Shown: one piece after another, positions 43,628-53,237 of the stretch
Position numbering within the stretch: the first letter of the stretch is position 1
How the letters are laid out: the number at the start of each line of letters is the position of its first letter
NCBI RefSeq assembly: GCF_022163125.1
Contig: NZ_CP091881.1
Location: 4,898,001-4,962,000 of the forward strand
Direction: 5' to 3'
DNA length: 64,000 nucleotides
Origin: Paenibacillus sp. HWE-109
Lineage (GTDB): Bacteria > Bacillota > Bacilli > Paenibacillales > NBRC-103111
Notes under the pieces: generated by a model
Told to the model about the DNA's origin: nothing
What the model saw: only the letters and a program-made list of their open reading frames with translations
The model's database searches: none
Translations under genes and position numbers: made by a program

Positions 43628-45421
43628 CTAATTCAACAACTTCATATGTTGCATGGCTTGTTTAATCAGAACCGCTGCTTCAGCGCGAGTCGCTGCTTCT
43701 TGAGGAGCAAATGTTGTTTCCGTCTTTCCATGAACCCACCCATCTTTAGCGGCTTCCGCCACTGCACTGCGGGCATAGTCGGAGAACTGATTTTGGTCTG
43801 AGAATGGCATCATATAATTGGATACTTCTGTTGACGTAGTACCCTTAACCAGTTTTACCGCATTCATTATCATAACGACCATTTGTTCTCTGGTAATGGG
43901 GCGATCAGGGTTGAATTTGTTTTCGCCAACTCCTTGAACTAAGCCATATTTGGCAGCTGTGGCCACTTCCGGCGCATACCACTCCGTGGCAGCCACATCC
44001 GTAAATAGTTGAGATGCAGTAGCCACCTCAAGCCCAAGAGCTCTTACAAGCATTGCTGCGAACTGTGCCCTTGTGACTTGTAGGTCCGGTAAGTATGTTC
44101 GGTCTGTTATTCCGTTGATAATCATTTTGGCAGCTAGACTTTCTAAATCTTCTTTCGCCCAGTGCCCGCTCATATCCTCAAAGGTCTTCTTGTTTTGAAC
44201 AATGGCATACATGCTGTTCGTGTTTCGGATGACATTAACCTCGGTTTTGCCGTTCTTCACATTGAATACAGATGGTACAGATCTCATTTCTCCAGTAATC
44301 GGATCATACACAACCGCAGTAGCAGCAGTTGGATTTTGAATGACATCATTTACGGTTAACACACGTGTAACAAAACGGTTGCCAAAGTTATGAATTTCTT
44401 CTTCTTTGTCTTTGGACTTTAGAATCACTTCATAATTGATAACATTACTGACTAGCTGGAGACCTTTTTCCACTACGGATTGCCTTAAACGCTCTTCATC
44501 CTGAATTCCTGCCTTATCTATACGAACAATCAGCGTTGCACCTTCGTCATTCAATGCACTTGCGACATCCTCACGGTCCAGAATGGAGAGTGGGAGGTCA
44601 TAAGAGCCTAAATGGCTTCGAATTTTCAAAACGATCCCCTTATTTGCTTTCATACTGTCGTACAGGATATGAAGTGGCAATTGTACGGCATTCCAAGCGT
44701 ATTCCCCAGGAATTTCAATATAAAGAACATGACCCTCAATAGTTGTTTGGAGATGTAATAATTTTTGAGTTAGTTGTTTACTTTCAATAACAGCAGTCAC
44801 AGAGGAACGACCATCCTGTGCAGTCTCAATTCGAAGCTCAACCTCTTTTGGCACATAATGATTAGAATCTTCTTGCGCCGGTGGTGTTGTAGGGACTCCT
44901 ATTCCGCCTCCTGGATTCGTTGCAGGTCCAGGACTTCCATCTGAGCCAATCTTAACAGAGACTTGCTCGTTTACTTGCCAAACCATAGGTTGAGATTGTG
45001 AAGTAACTGTCGTCACTTGTTGTAAAGTTACGTTAGCTTGTCCGCTCTGCTTAGCCTTGAACGCAAAGGTACAGATACTTAGATCTCCATTTTCCCCCAC
45101 CATATTTCCGACTTTCGTGTAAGCAAATATGATTTGATTACCAGCATTTTTAATGATTTTATAGCCGGCAAATGCGCCATTGGATTGACCTTGATTGAAT
45201 TCCAGCCGATCTGCATCATACGTTAAAGTAACTTCGTAACCATACAAATCGGTTACCTGTTGACCCTTAATTGTAATGAACACTTTGTCACCGATAGCCA
45301 CTTGAGAAGCATTGATTACAGGTGTAAATGAAGTTGTTACAGCCCCTAATGCAGTCCCTATTGGAAAACTAGTTAGTAAGAGCATACATAGAATGAAGAA
45401 TAACCCTGATTTTCGCATCAT
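43628..45421 (-). CDS. Cohesin-like domain protein with C-terminal SLH anchor
   Basis: The 597-residue protein starts at the ATG at 45421 with AAGGAG 7 nt upstream and has a signal peptide ending at ALGA. Residues about 28-158 form a cohesin-like beta-sandwich (YGYEVTLTYDADRLEF and CTFAFKAKQSGQANV are characteristic strands). A Pro/Gly linker, the conserved SLH-proximal domain (about 185-420) and three SLH repeats (about 420-597) follow. It could act as an anchoring scaffoldin that tethers dockerin-bearing proteins to the S-layer polymer. Directly upstream are two genes that encode dockerins, in the same orientation. The cohesin call is by pattern only. Confidence 0.9.
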   Translation of the reverse strand: MMRKSGLFFILCMLLLTSFPIGTALGAVTTSFTPVINASQVAIGDKVFITIKGQQVTDLYGYEVTLTYDADRLEFNQGQSNGAFAGYKIIKNAGNQIIFAYTKVGNMVGENGDLSICTFAFKAKQSGQANVTLQQVTTVTSQSQPMVWQVNEQVSVKIGSDGSPGPATNPGGGIGVPTTPPAQEDSNHYVPKEVELRIETAQDGRSSVTAVIESKQLTQKLLHLQTTIEGHVLYIEIPGEYAWNAVQLPLHILYDSMKANKGIVLKIRSHLGSYDLPLSILDREDVASALNDEGATLIVRIDKAGIQDEERLRQSVVEKGLQLVSNVINYEVILKSKDKEEEIHNFGNRFVTRVLTVNDVIQNPTAATAVVYDPITGEMRSVPSVFNVKNGKTEVNVIRNTNSMYAIVQNKKTFEDMSGHWAKEDLESLAAKMIINGITDRTYLPDLQVTRAQFAAMLVRALGLEVATASQLFTDVAATEWYAPEVATAAKYGLVQGVGENKFNPDRPITREQMVVMIMNAVKLVKGTTSTEVSNYMMPFSDQNQFSDYARSAVAEAAKDGWVHGKTETTFAPQEAATRAEAAVLIKQAMQHMKLLN

Positions 45422-45433
45422 GCGTACACTCCT

Positions 45434-45476
45434 TTTAAAAGTATAGAAAGTTGGAAGAGAAAGGGTTCAACTTCCT
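45434..45476 (-). repeat. Conserved intergenic stem element upstream of the cohesin/SLH gene
   Basis: The sequence TATAGAAAGTTGG..GAGAAAG here recurs upstream of the 1582-residue protein (50290-50330). The copies can form hairpins such as GAGAAAG/CTTTCTC. They may be weak terminators or mRNA-processing sites between the scaffold genes, or they may just reflect duplication of the gene border. Confidence 0.4.
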
Positions 45477-45495
45477 CTCCGGCTTCTTCTAAACA

Positions 45496-48400
45496 TTATT
45501 GTAGAATCAATCGAGCGATTCCTACTAAATCGACAATGTTGATCTTGCCGTCATGGTTGAAGTCACAGCCACTAACCTGATTCCAATCTGCATTCGCCAA
45601 AGTCTTGCCGTAATTGGCTGCGATTTTACCCAAATCCCCGACATCTATGACATTATCCCCATTCACATCTCCTGGCATAGAAACAGTAACAGAAACCATT
45701 AAATTCGTTAACAGAGACTCCTTTTTTTGACCAAGAGCATTGGCAACGGTTACCTTGGCTAGTTCCAAGTTGGTTGTTAATGATTGCTTGAGCGGTTTCG
45801 CTATCCAATTGAACTTAAACACATCTCCGCTTGTTGTTAATGCCCCCGTTGCTCCTTGGCTCACTGCAATAATTCGAATTTGGCCTGGCACGTCGGTTTT
45901 CGTTTGAAGCGCTGTAAACCCGGACTTTAAAGGTTCCACGGATACAAAATCAAGGGCATTGGCATCAAATTTTACTGTGATATCCGCTGCATATACCGCA
46001 GAAAATACGTCGTCAGTCAGGTTGTTTAAGCCAAGATTGGTCATGAACGAAGCTCCTGGTAGAACTGCTGTCGGCCCCGTTAGTACAGCTTGCGGAATTA
46101 TATCCGCTGTGCTTGAATTCACAAGTGTAACCTGCTGGTCAACTGCCAAACTGTTGCCCAAGCTGTCTTTAACGCCGGTTGTTACATGAACCACATATTC
46201 CGAATTATTTCCAAGCATTCCATTGAAGGTTATTTTGAATCTAAGCGGACTGATCTGAGAAATTGTGTAGCTTGGAACAACTCCCCCGCCTGCCTTGGAC
46301 ACAATGAGATTATCTGTCGTTAAGGTCGATGCATTCATCTGCTTATTGAATCTCAAAACAAAGTCCTTCTTATTTGGTTGATCCGGATTATTAACCATTA
46401 CACTGTCCTGAGGGATAACAACCGGACGATACACGGGATAAGGAGATACGGGATCGCTGCTGGCCGTCTTCAAATAATTCCGAACCCAGTCGAATTCTGC
46501 AGCCGTTCCGTCAACTTTGTTAAGGTCTAGTCTCCCATCAAAAGAGGTTACGGCTGTGCTTAAAATATTCGGATAAGGAACATCATATTTCGAACTTGGA
46601 GTGAGATAAGAAGTAAAGTCAGGTACATCATAAGTGATCTTATTGTCATAAGCCATATAAAACCCGGGCGGCTCCATATAACCAGCAAAATTATGCAACT
46701 CTTTAAAATTGTTATCATTCGTTGACCATAGCGATTCTCTAACTTTAAGCAGACCATACTCCGGCGCCGCTTTTTCCGGTAAAAACCAGACGTTGTTTGA
46801 AACTTGATCCTGCCCAGTCCCTTCATTCCAGTTATAATCGGAGGAAGGCCCGTTTTTAGTCCAATAGGAGGTGTGATGGCCATAAGTATCCGGGTACTTG
46901 TAACGAGACTCATAGTAGCCAAACTTTTGTTGATAGAAAGAAGTTATAGATGCTGATGAATAAGGAGCACCTACCCGATTGTTAACTTCATTTTTAAGTT
47001 TCACTACCCCGTCTTTTTGTTCGATATTTTCAGGCCATCTGCCCGATACGCCAGCAAATCTATTCGCATTGTCGGAATACCATTTGCTCCAATTGAAGTT
47101 AGAATCGTTGAATTCATCAGAAAACATCATATGCCAGTCAAATCTTAAATCAGGTCCTGCGGATAAGAGTTGTCCGTCAAATTCATTCAGCATAACAATA
47201 GCATCGGTTCTTGTCAGTTGCTTGCCTGGTTGCACGGAAGTATCCGTGTTTTTCGGCATAACCCCTAGTTTCAAGAGTCGGTAAAATGCGTCTTGCAAGG
47301 CATACGTAGGAAGCAGGGCTTCATCGCTGACGTTTTGCGCCAAATAAGCAGACGGACTATCCCCAAAGAAATTATCTACGTTCAAATATCTACCTGTATA
47401 GTCGATGGCATTGGATAGCGTTACAGCTGCAAAAGTGCGGTCCACAGGCAAGTTTATGCCCAAAGCTCCGCTCGTTGTATCTACACCATACAGGAGACCG
47501 GCTCTCTTGGCTGCCCCGATATTGCCCATATAAGGCACTGTGCCTGTAATATCTGAATACGTCGCTGCTGCCGGTTCTTCGGGAAGTTGTAACAATCGGG
47601 TCAATAAAGCAATAAACTCGGAGCGGGTAATCAGTTGGTCTGGAAAGAACTTGTAGGCGGATATGATTCCGCTTAAGTAACCTTGAGCCCCCATGGCATT
47701 GACGATTTGCGCCGTTTTTTCATTATTCACATCGTCAACTTGCTGATCATCGAAAAATTTGGCAGTGGTAGCGACAACCTCCTTAATGATTGCGTTGCCG
47801 GGAGATACTTTTTCAAATTTGAAAGCAGACAGATACTTCATATCTTTAAATGCAATATACTCGTCAATTGCACCTGCCGCAAAATAGAAAGTCCCCACGT
47901 TATACCAACTATTCGAGATCAGATTCGCCTTAGGTACAAGCACAGTGTCCTTTACACCGTTGTGGTAAATATCTAAATTGAAATTTTTGGGCATAGCGGG
48001 TGCTGTTGGAGGAATATAATAGGTGACCTTATAGTCTCCTGGTTCCAAAATCACTGGATTCCATTTTAATTCGCCGGTAAACGCATCCCTTTTGGCATAA
48101 TACTTTCCATATGGAGCATCTTTATAATTATCAATCATATTACGATTGTCATTCGGTGTTAATCCTGGTGTTACTTGAGCAGCTCTTACTTTATCTTTGA
48201 TGGTAATATTATCAGAAACTACGGATGTCTCATTGGCGTTGGTTGTGACAATTGTATTTCTAATCGCTACGCCATCTAACTGGAGAGTCGTAAACTTCAC
48301 ACTGGAAGCAATCGTTTCACCGCCCGATGACAATTTGGTCATTCTGACAAGTTCGTTGCCTACGCCTGAGAATGTAAACTCTCCTAAGCGGAACCATCCG

Positions 48401-50241
48401 CTATCTATCTCCGTTTGATTAAACACCATCGTCTCAATCTTACCGTCATGCAAAACTTCCATTTTCATGCTGTTGTCTCCCGTTTGTGCTCGGGTTGGAA
48501 TATAGGCAAATATCTCATATTTTCCAGCCGTCAGTTTCCCGGGATTATACACTGCAACAGCATTTTTTTCAGAAGTTATTCTAGGTACAGAGTAGGTATT
48601 ATCCGATTTTAAAATGGAGTTCTGCCAAGTTCCCGTTTCTCTGTAACCTACCGGGTAGACGGTTGCCCTTTCCGCTGCGTTCAAATCTCTGTATGTTTTA
48701 TCCCGCATGACCTCATAAGAAACGGCTAATGTCACGGTAGGTTTAGTCGGATCTGTTCCCCCCCTGGTAAAGCGGACATATTCATCGCTTGTTCCATTGA
48801 AGAAATAATCGCCAAGTTCATACCATCCATCTTTCTCTGTATTCATATCCAGTGCAAGTGTATCGGTTTTGCCATTATGATGAATCGAAACCACAGCTTG
48901 ATTATCCACAGAAACTCCTGCATTCCTGTAGACTCTCAATTTCGTCATCCCTTTTGGCGTTTCAGAATTGTACTGATAGTATTCTCCCTGTACAGTTGTC
49001 TTCTTATTTCCAAATATTTGGTTGGGAAACGTATAATCTGTCCAGTTCGCATCCGTTTTGAAACTAATCTCGCCTTGTGGTGGACCATAAACAGCACCGA
49101 AAACGCTGCCATATACATAGTCGGCTACACTATATACATATCTGGTGAGCGTATTTTTTAAATCCTGCTGTCTGTCCAAGATAGAAGCTGGAGAAACTAA
49201 ATTGACATTAGGGTTCGGTGCTGTATAGAGAGAGCCTGAAATTTGCGCGTTCATCGCGGATTGAAAAAAGGCCATGCTCGCATTGAGATCGGCAATTGCT
49301 GAATAAATGATATCCATTGTCGCGTTTGTGCTGTTCCATACCGAAATAGCGCTATCAATATTCTCTTGAAGCCTTAACTTTGAACCAGGCGCATATTGTC
49401 CGGCGGAAGCTCCTTCTATAGCCCCCGGTAACAAGGCGGATGCTTCTGTGACAAGGGTTTGCAACTCGCCCTTGAGGGTCTGCGAATTCGGCATGTCTTT
49501 CACGTTCATAGCAGATTTAAAAAGCTCGACGCCCGCGTTCAAATCGGCAATTGCTGAATATACAGTACCTTCTGATGTATTCGTACTGTTCAATACCGAA
49601 CTAGCGTTATCTACTTTCTCTTGAAGCTTTGACTTTGAACCAGGCGCGTATTGTCCGATGGAATATCCTTCCACAGCACCCAGCAACAATGCAGATGCAT
49701 CTGAGACCAGCGTCTGCAATTGCAACAAGGCAATTTGCAAATCCGGTACGAATTTCACAGCATCTGCTCTCAAGTATTTTCCTGTCGTGGTCGACGAAAT
49801 CTTAACCGATCCGTTTAGACCCGATACAAAGGGAAACTTGCCCAGATAGACCCATCCGGAACTACCGACCGTATTATTCATATATTGCGTATCCGTCCCA
49901 CCGCTATAGGCAATGTCTATTCTGGTGTTGGGATCACTGGTAGAGTTGACAACTTTATAAATATATACATCGTAATTGCCTGGAAACGCGATATCCGGTG
50001 TCCACTGTGCAAAAGGATTTGAGGCACTGGCGGCATATCTTGTCGATGTTTTGTTATACCCTGACAAAGTGCTTGAAACCCATTCACCTGATTCCGTGTA
50101 ACCAGGCATTCCGTTGTCAATAATGATTTCCCCAGTGGATGATGCTGCGTACACAGCCCTCGTAGGTATGTTGCTCGATATCCATGAAAATACAAGTGCT
50201 GTTATCAGTAGCGCTTTAAACAGTTTCTGTGCTGCTTTCAT
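45496..50241 (-). CDS. Multi-domain secreted protein with SLH-like repeats, GH16-like fold, cohesin and type I dockerin
   Basis: The start is the ATG at 50241 with GGGGGG 6 nt upstream; a signal peptide ends near YAAS. A golvesin/xanthan-lyase-like CBM (37-167), two FIVAR repeats (167-330) and more beta-sandwich repeats (347-813) lead to three SLH-like repeats (817-1020). A GH16-like concanavalin fold (1030-1263) opens with FSDEFN but shows no ExDxxE catalytic motif. A Big_5-like Ig module, a cohesin (1382-1517) and a type I dockerin (1523-1581) follow. Both dockerin loops, DVNGDNVIDVGD and DFNHDGKINIVD, have the calcium-binding pattern. With both cohesin and dockerin it could chain with copies of itself or with the neighbours. 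A catalytic role is doubtful. Confidence 0.9.
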   Translation of the reverse strand: MKAAQKLFKALLITALVFSWISSNIPTRAVYAASSTGEIIIDNGMPGYTESGEWVSSTLSGYNKTSTRYAASASNPFAQWTPDIAFPGNYDVYIYKVVNSTSDPNTRIDIAYSGGTDTQYMNNTVGSSGWVYLGKFPFVSGLNGSVKISSTTTGKYLRADAVKFVPDLQIALLQLQTLVSDASALLLGAVEGYSIGQYAPGSKSKLQEKVDNASSVLNSTNTSEGTVYSAIADLNAGVELFKSAMNVKDMPNSQTLKGELQTLVTEASALLPGAIEGASAGQYAPGSKLRLQENIDSAISVWNSTNATMDIIYSAIADLNASMAFFQSAMNAQISGSLYTAPNPNVNLVSPASILDRQQDLKNTLTRYVYSVADYVYGSVFGAVYGPPQGEISFKTDANWTDYTFPNQIFGNKKTTVQGEYYQYNSETPKGMTKLRVYRNAGVSVDNQAVVSIHHNGKTDTLALDMNTEKDGWYELGDYFFNGTSDEYVRFTRGGTDPTKPTVTLAVSYEVMRDKTYRDLNAAERATVYPVGYRETGTWQNSILKSDNTYSVPRITSEKNAVAVYNPGKLTAGKYEIFAYIPTRAQTGDNSMKMEVLHDGKIETMVFNQTEIDSGWFRLGEFTFSGVGNELVRMTKLSSGGETIASSVKFTTLQLDGVAIRNTIVTTNANETSVVSDNITIKDKVRAAQVTPGLTPNDNRNMIDNYKDAPYGKYYAKRDAFTGELKWNPVILEPGDYKVTYYIPPTAPAMPKNFNLDIYHNGVKDTVLVPKANLISNSWYNVGTFYFAAGAIDEYIAFKDMKYLSAFKFEKVSPGNAIIKEVVATTAKFFDDQQVDDVNNEKTAQIVNAMGAQGYLSGIISAYKFFPDQLITRSEFIALLTRLLQLPEEPAAATYSDITGTVPYMGNIGAAKRAGLLYGVDTTSGALGINLPVDRTFAAVTLSNAIDYTGRYLNVDNFFGDSPSAYLAQNVSDEALLPTYALQDAFYRLLKLGVMPKNTDTSVQPGKQLTRTDAIVMLNEFDGQLLSAGPDLRFDWHMMFSDEFNDSNFNWSKWYSDNANRFAGVSGRWPENIEQKDGVVKLKNEVNNRVGAPYSSASITSFYQQKFGYYESRYKYPDTYGHHTSYWTKNGPSSDYNWNEGTGQDQVSNNVWFLPEKAAPEYGLLKVRESLWSTNDNNFKELHNFAGYMEPPGFYMAYDNKITYDVPDFTSYLTPSSKYDVPYPNILSTAVTSFDGRLDLNKVDGTAAEFDWVRNYLKTASSDPVSPYPVYRPVVIPQDSVMVNNPDQPNKKDFVLRFNKQMNASTLTTDNLIVSKAGGGVVPSYTISQISPLRFKITFNGMLGNNSEYVVHVTTGVKDSLGNSLAVDQQVTLVNSSTADIIPQAVLTGPTAVLPGASFMTNLGLNNLTDDVFSAVYAADITVKFDANALDFVSVEPLKSGFTALQTKTDVPGQIRIIAVSQGATGALTTSGDVFKFNWIAKPLKQSLTTNLELAKVTVANALGQKKESLLTNLMVSVTVSMPGDVNGDNVIDVGDLGKIAANYGKTLANADWNQVSGCDFNHDGKINIVDLVGIARLILQ
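49250..49740 (-). repeat. Tandem 255-bp repeat encoding two FIVAR domains
   Basis: Two copies, about 85 residues each, share long stretches (for example TTGAA..CTTTGAACCAGGCG at 49366 and 49621, 255 bp apart). Both carry the APGSK motif typical of FIVAR sugar-binding modules. Confidence 0.8.
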
Positions 50242-50348
50242 CAAAATCCCCCCAAGTTAGTTGCGGCTACAAAGATATTACTCTTTTAAAGAGCATATAA
50301 AGTTGGAAAGAGAAAGAATTAACTTTCTCCTTCCGCATCGACAGGTTG

Positions 50349-52976
50349 CTACTCTAGAATCAAGCGAGCGATACCTACTAAGTCGATAACGTCGATCTTA
50401 CCGTCCAGATTGACATCTCCATCTCTAACTTGATTCCAATTCGCGTTCGCTGAGGTCATTCCGTAATTTGCTGCTACCTTACCCAAGTCTCCAATATCTA
50501 TGACACCATCTCCATTGGCATCTCCTGGCCTAGAGGTAGTAATTGATATTGTTAAATTGGCAGGTATGGACTCCGTTTTTTGACCAAGTGCATTCGCAAC
50601 AATTACCTTCGACAGTGCTAAGTTGGTTGTCAATGGCTGATCAAGCGATTTCGCTTTCCAATTAATTTTAAATACATCCCCACTTGTTGTTAAAGCCCCT
50701 TCCGCTCCTTCGCTCACAGCAATAATTCGAATTTGGCCTGGTATGTTGGTCTGAGTCTGAAGCACTGTGAATCCTGGCTTTAACGATTCTACAGATGCAA
50801 ACTCAATCGCATTGACATCAATTTTGACGATGATATCAGCAGCGTATACCGCAGAATATACGCTGTTAGTCACGTTGTTTAATCCGATATTAGTCGTGAA
50901 TGAAGTTCCTTTTTGAACAGTTGACGGCCCCGTTAGCACTGCATGCGGAACATTTGGCGGCAGCGATGTCTGTTCCTGTTCAGATGCGCCAATATCAGGT
51001 TGCCCGTTGTATAATGGACTACCCCAGAAATCTTTGCCTCCATTGTTCGCGATAACCACACCAGCGTTAATAGCCGGTGAATCCGCTTGCAACTTATAAC
51101 CGCTAAGTCTGTTAGGATCGTTAAAGTTAATATTCGAACCGCCGGTACCCGGATTGACCAGCTTGGGGTCTGATGTAATCGCGTTTACAACCGTAATTTC
51201 TGTCTCCGCGGTTGGGACAGGCGGAGCCATGCCATAGAAAATATTGGAGTCAAATGAGAAGTTATCTACTTTTCGAAGATCAAATACTCCGCTTCCTGAA
51301 TTATAAAAAATATTGTTGGAGAAATTTGTATTCTTAGGAACGCCAAAATAGTTTCTGACTTCAATCATCTTGGCAGTCGAGGAACTGTCCAAATAAAAGG
51401 TATTATTATAAAATTGCGTATTCGTAATGTCTCCCAATAAATTAATGACTTTTTCTTCATCATTTTGACTGATATTGTATCTGACAATCGTAGAGTTGTT
51501 ATAAGAACCAGTTGGATTAATAACTAGGATGAATCCTCCCCCGTTGTCATGACTATAATTGTACTGGAAGATACTCCGGTTGTTATTGAAATCGCTGTCA
51601 AAACCATTTGCATCCAAGTTATTCGGAAGACGCACTGTGTTATAGGATTCATTGTATTGAACAATGGAATCATCCGTATACCAGGTCCATATGGCAGCGT
51701 TTGCATTATTAGCCCTTGCGGACGTGTCTTTAGCGATATTGTATTCGACCAATGGCGCCTTGCTCGTTTTGGCTACAATTCCGTCTCCACCGATATCTTC
51801 GACAAAATTATTCCTAATTACTAAACCTGTACTATAGGTGCCATTTGGGTTTCTAAGAATAATTCCGGATCTGTCTACGGACTTGACGGTATTATTTTCA
51901 ATCAGAATGTCGTTAAATATGGAAGTGTCAGCACTAGTAACAAAGTAAAAGATACCTACCCCTTTATGTGGATTAGAATTGTCACCTTTCACATTATGAA
52001 CATAACAGTCTTTCACATAAATATGATTAGCGGTTCCATAATTATCAAGCTGTATATAGATCCCGAATCTCGTATCAGCCGTGGAGGCGTCATTCATAAC
52101 TTCCAAATTGTTAATTTCCCAATACTGTTGATTATAAAGATGTACCACGCCTGCATTCGTGATTCCATTCCCATCGATAATCGGTTTATTGCCAGTTCCA
52201 TATTTATTAATAATAATCGGACTTCCGGCGCTGCCTGATCCCAGTGGCTTAAGCTGACCTACCCAGTAGCTTCCTGATCTAAGCAGGATCGTTGTACCTG
52301 GTTGATAGGTGTAAAAGTTAACTTTATCAAGCGTTTTCCAAGCTGAACCTTCACTCGTTCCATTATTTGCATCATTTCCATTGATGGAATCAACATAATA
52401 CGTGCCTACAGGCGCGTTATGCACGGGCGGTGCAGGCGGAAGAGTATTATTAACGAATTTAACTGCATCAGCACGGGAATAAGTCGTCGATCCACTTAGT
52501 TCACCATTCATGATGACATACCCCGTTGTCCCAGCTGCAAATGGGTACTTGCCTAAACTAACCCAACCCGACGTACCTGTAGTCCAATCTTGTTCCGTAG
52601 AAATTGTACCTCCATCGTAGACTACGTCAATATCAACATCTTTATCCCCGGCTGTGCTATTCATAATCTTAAATATAAATACCTCATACTCTCCGGCTTC
52701 TACGATATTTGGTGTCCATTGGGCCGTTCTAACACCGACATTGGAATATCTTGTATTGGTACCGTTATATCCTTTTACGCTGCTACTGCTCCATGTCCCA
52801 GTTTCCGAATAACCCGCATCCCCATTATCGATAACAATTTCTTTAGCATAACTAACCGCTGCAAATATAATAGATAAAATTAACCACATCATGCATTGGA
52901 GTACTATTTTTCTAATCATATGAAATCTGCTCCCTTCAAAATATAAGTCATATTTTTCACATCTGGATAACCTCAT
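50349..52976 (-). CDS. Secreted right-handed parallel beta-helix protein with CBM, cohesin and type I dockerin
   Basis: ATG at 52976 has GGAGG 5 nt upstream; an internal ATG at 52919 (MIRKIVLQC) starts exactly at the signal peptide and is a good alternative. The signal ends at VSYA. A golvesin-like CBM (IVIDNGDAGYSETG, about 50-180) is followed by the helix entry VGTYYVDSINGNDANNGT, typical of GH120/GH141/PL-type beta-helices, and regular NNT/YNN coils through about residue 650. A cohesin (about 680-810) and a dockerin end the protein; both loops, DANGDGVIDIGD and DVNLDGKIDVID, are intact. The helix probably cleaves or binds a polysaccharide, but no catalytic signature is clear. It is the first gene of the cohesin/dockerin operon. 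Confidence 0.9.
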   Translation of the reverse strand: MRLSRCEKYDLYFEGSRFHMIRKIVLQCMMWLILSIIFAAVSYAKEIVIDNGDAGYSETGTWSSSSVKGYNGTNTRYSNVGVRTAQWTPNIVEAGEYEVFIFKIMNSTAGDKDVDIDVVYDGGTISTEQDWTTGTSGWVSLGKYPFAAGTTGYVIMNGELSGSTTYSRADAVKFVNNTLPPAPPVHNAPVGTYYVDSINGNDANNGTSEGSAWKTLDKVNFYTYQPGTTILLRSGSYWVGQLKPLGSGSAGSPIIINKYGTGNKPIIDGNGITNAGVVHLYNQQYWEINNLEVMNDASTADTRFGIYIQLDNYGTANHIYVKDCYVHNVKGDNSNPHKGVGIFYFVTSADTSIFNDILIENNTVKSVDRSGIILRNPNGTYSTGLVIRNNFVEDIGGDGIVAKTSKAPLVEYNIAKDTSARANNANAAIWTWYTDDSIVQYNESYNTVRLPNNLDANGFDSDFNNNRSIFQYNYSHDNGGGFILVINPTGSYNNSTIVRYNISQNDEEKVINLLGDITNTQFYNNTFYLDSSSTAKMIEVRNYFGVPKNTNFSNNIFYNSGSGVFDLRKVDNFSFDSNIFYGMAPPVPTAETEITVVNAITSDPKLVNPGTGGSNINFNDPNRLSGYKLQADSPAINAGVVIANNGGKDFWGSPLYNGQPDIGASEQEQTSLPPNVPHAVLTGPSTVQKGTSFTTNIGLNNVTNSVYSAVYAADIIVKIDVNAIEFASVESLKPGFTVLQTQTNIPGQIRIIAVSEGAEGALTTSGDVFKINWKAKSLDQPLTTNLALSKVIVANALGQKTESIPANLTISITTSRPGDANGDGVIDIGDLGKVAANYGMTSANANWNQVRDGDVNLDGKIDVIDLVGIARLILE

Positions 52977-52993
52977 TTTCACCTCCGCTTATT

Positions 52994-53007
52994 CGTAACC
53001 GCTTCCA
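52994..53007. promoter_or_regulatory. Candidate CcpA (cre) site upstream of the cohesin/dockerin operon
   Basis: CGTAACCGCTTCCA reads as TGGAAGCGGTTACG on the minus strand and matches the cre consensus at 12 of 14 positions. It lies just upstream of the operon's first start. Confidence 0.35.
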
Positions 53008-53040
53008 GCGTATTGATCATACCAAGAAACCGCTTTCAAA

Positions 53041-53083
53041 TTGAGTAATAAATTTAAGCATTTACAGTAACATAATTACTCAA
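53041..53083 (-). promoter_or_regulatory. Shared palindromic operator, copy C (upstream of the cohesin/dockerin operon)
   Basis: It contains AGTAA-CATAA-TTACT and an AATTTA block, and the whole stretch from TTGAGTAAT to ATTACTCAA is itself roughly palindromic. The related copies are at 43527, 58551 and 62088. Confidence 0.5.
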
Positions 53084-53124
53084 CTATTAAGCTAATCTGT
53101 GTAGAAGCAGATTGAGGAAGCAAA

Positions 53125-53167
53125 AAGGCTGCTCAAGTTACCCGAAGTTGGGTCTTAAGACAGCCTT
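53125..53167 (-). terminator. Rho-independent terminator of the AraC regulator gene
   Basis: Arms AAGGCTG and CAGCCTT with an inner GACCC/GGGT pairing form a long hairpin, followed by TTTTTGC on the transcript strand. It lies about 70 bp beyond the AraC stop, past the short PhyH fragment. Confidence 0.75.
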
Positions 53168-53186
53168 GATTGGAGAATCTATTGTT

Positions 53187-53228
53187 TGCTCCTGTATTTC
53201 CACCATGGCCGACAGCTCGCGGCCATTT
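53187..53228 (-). pseudogene. 42-bp fragment of a PhyH dioxygenase gene
   Basis: This stretch matches 41515-41556 inside the PhyH gene at 40 of 42 positions, in the same orientation. It encodes KWPRAVGHGGNTGA. It sits between the AraC stop and its terminator and looks like what is left of a PhyH gene once located directly downstream of the regulator. Confidence 0.75.
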
Positions 53229-53237
53229 TAAGACGAA

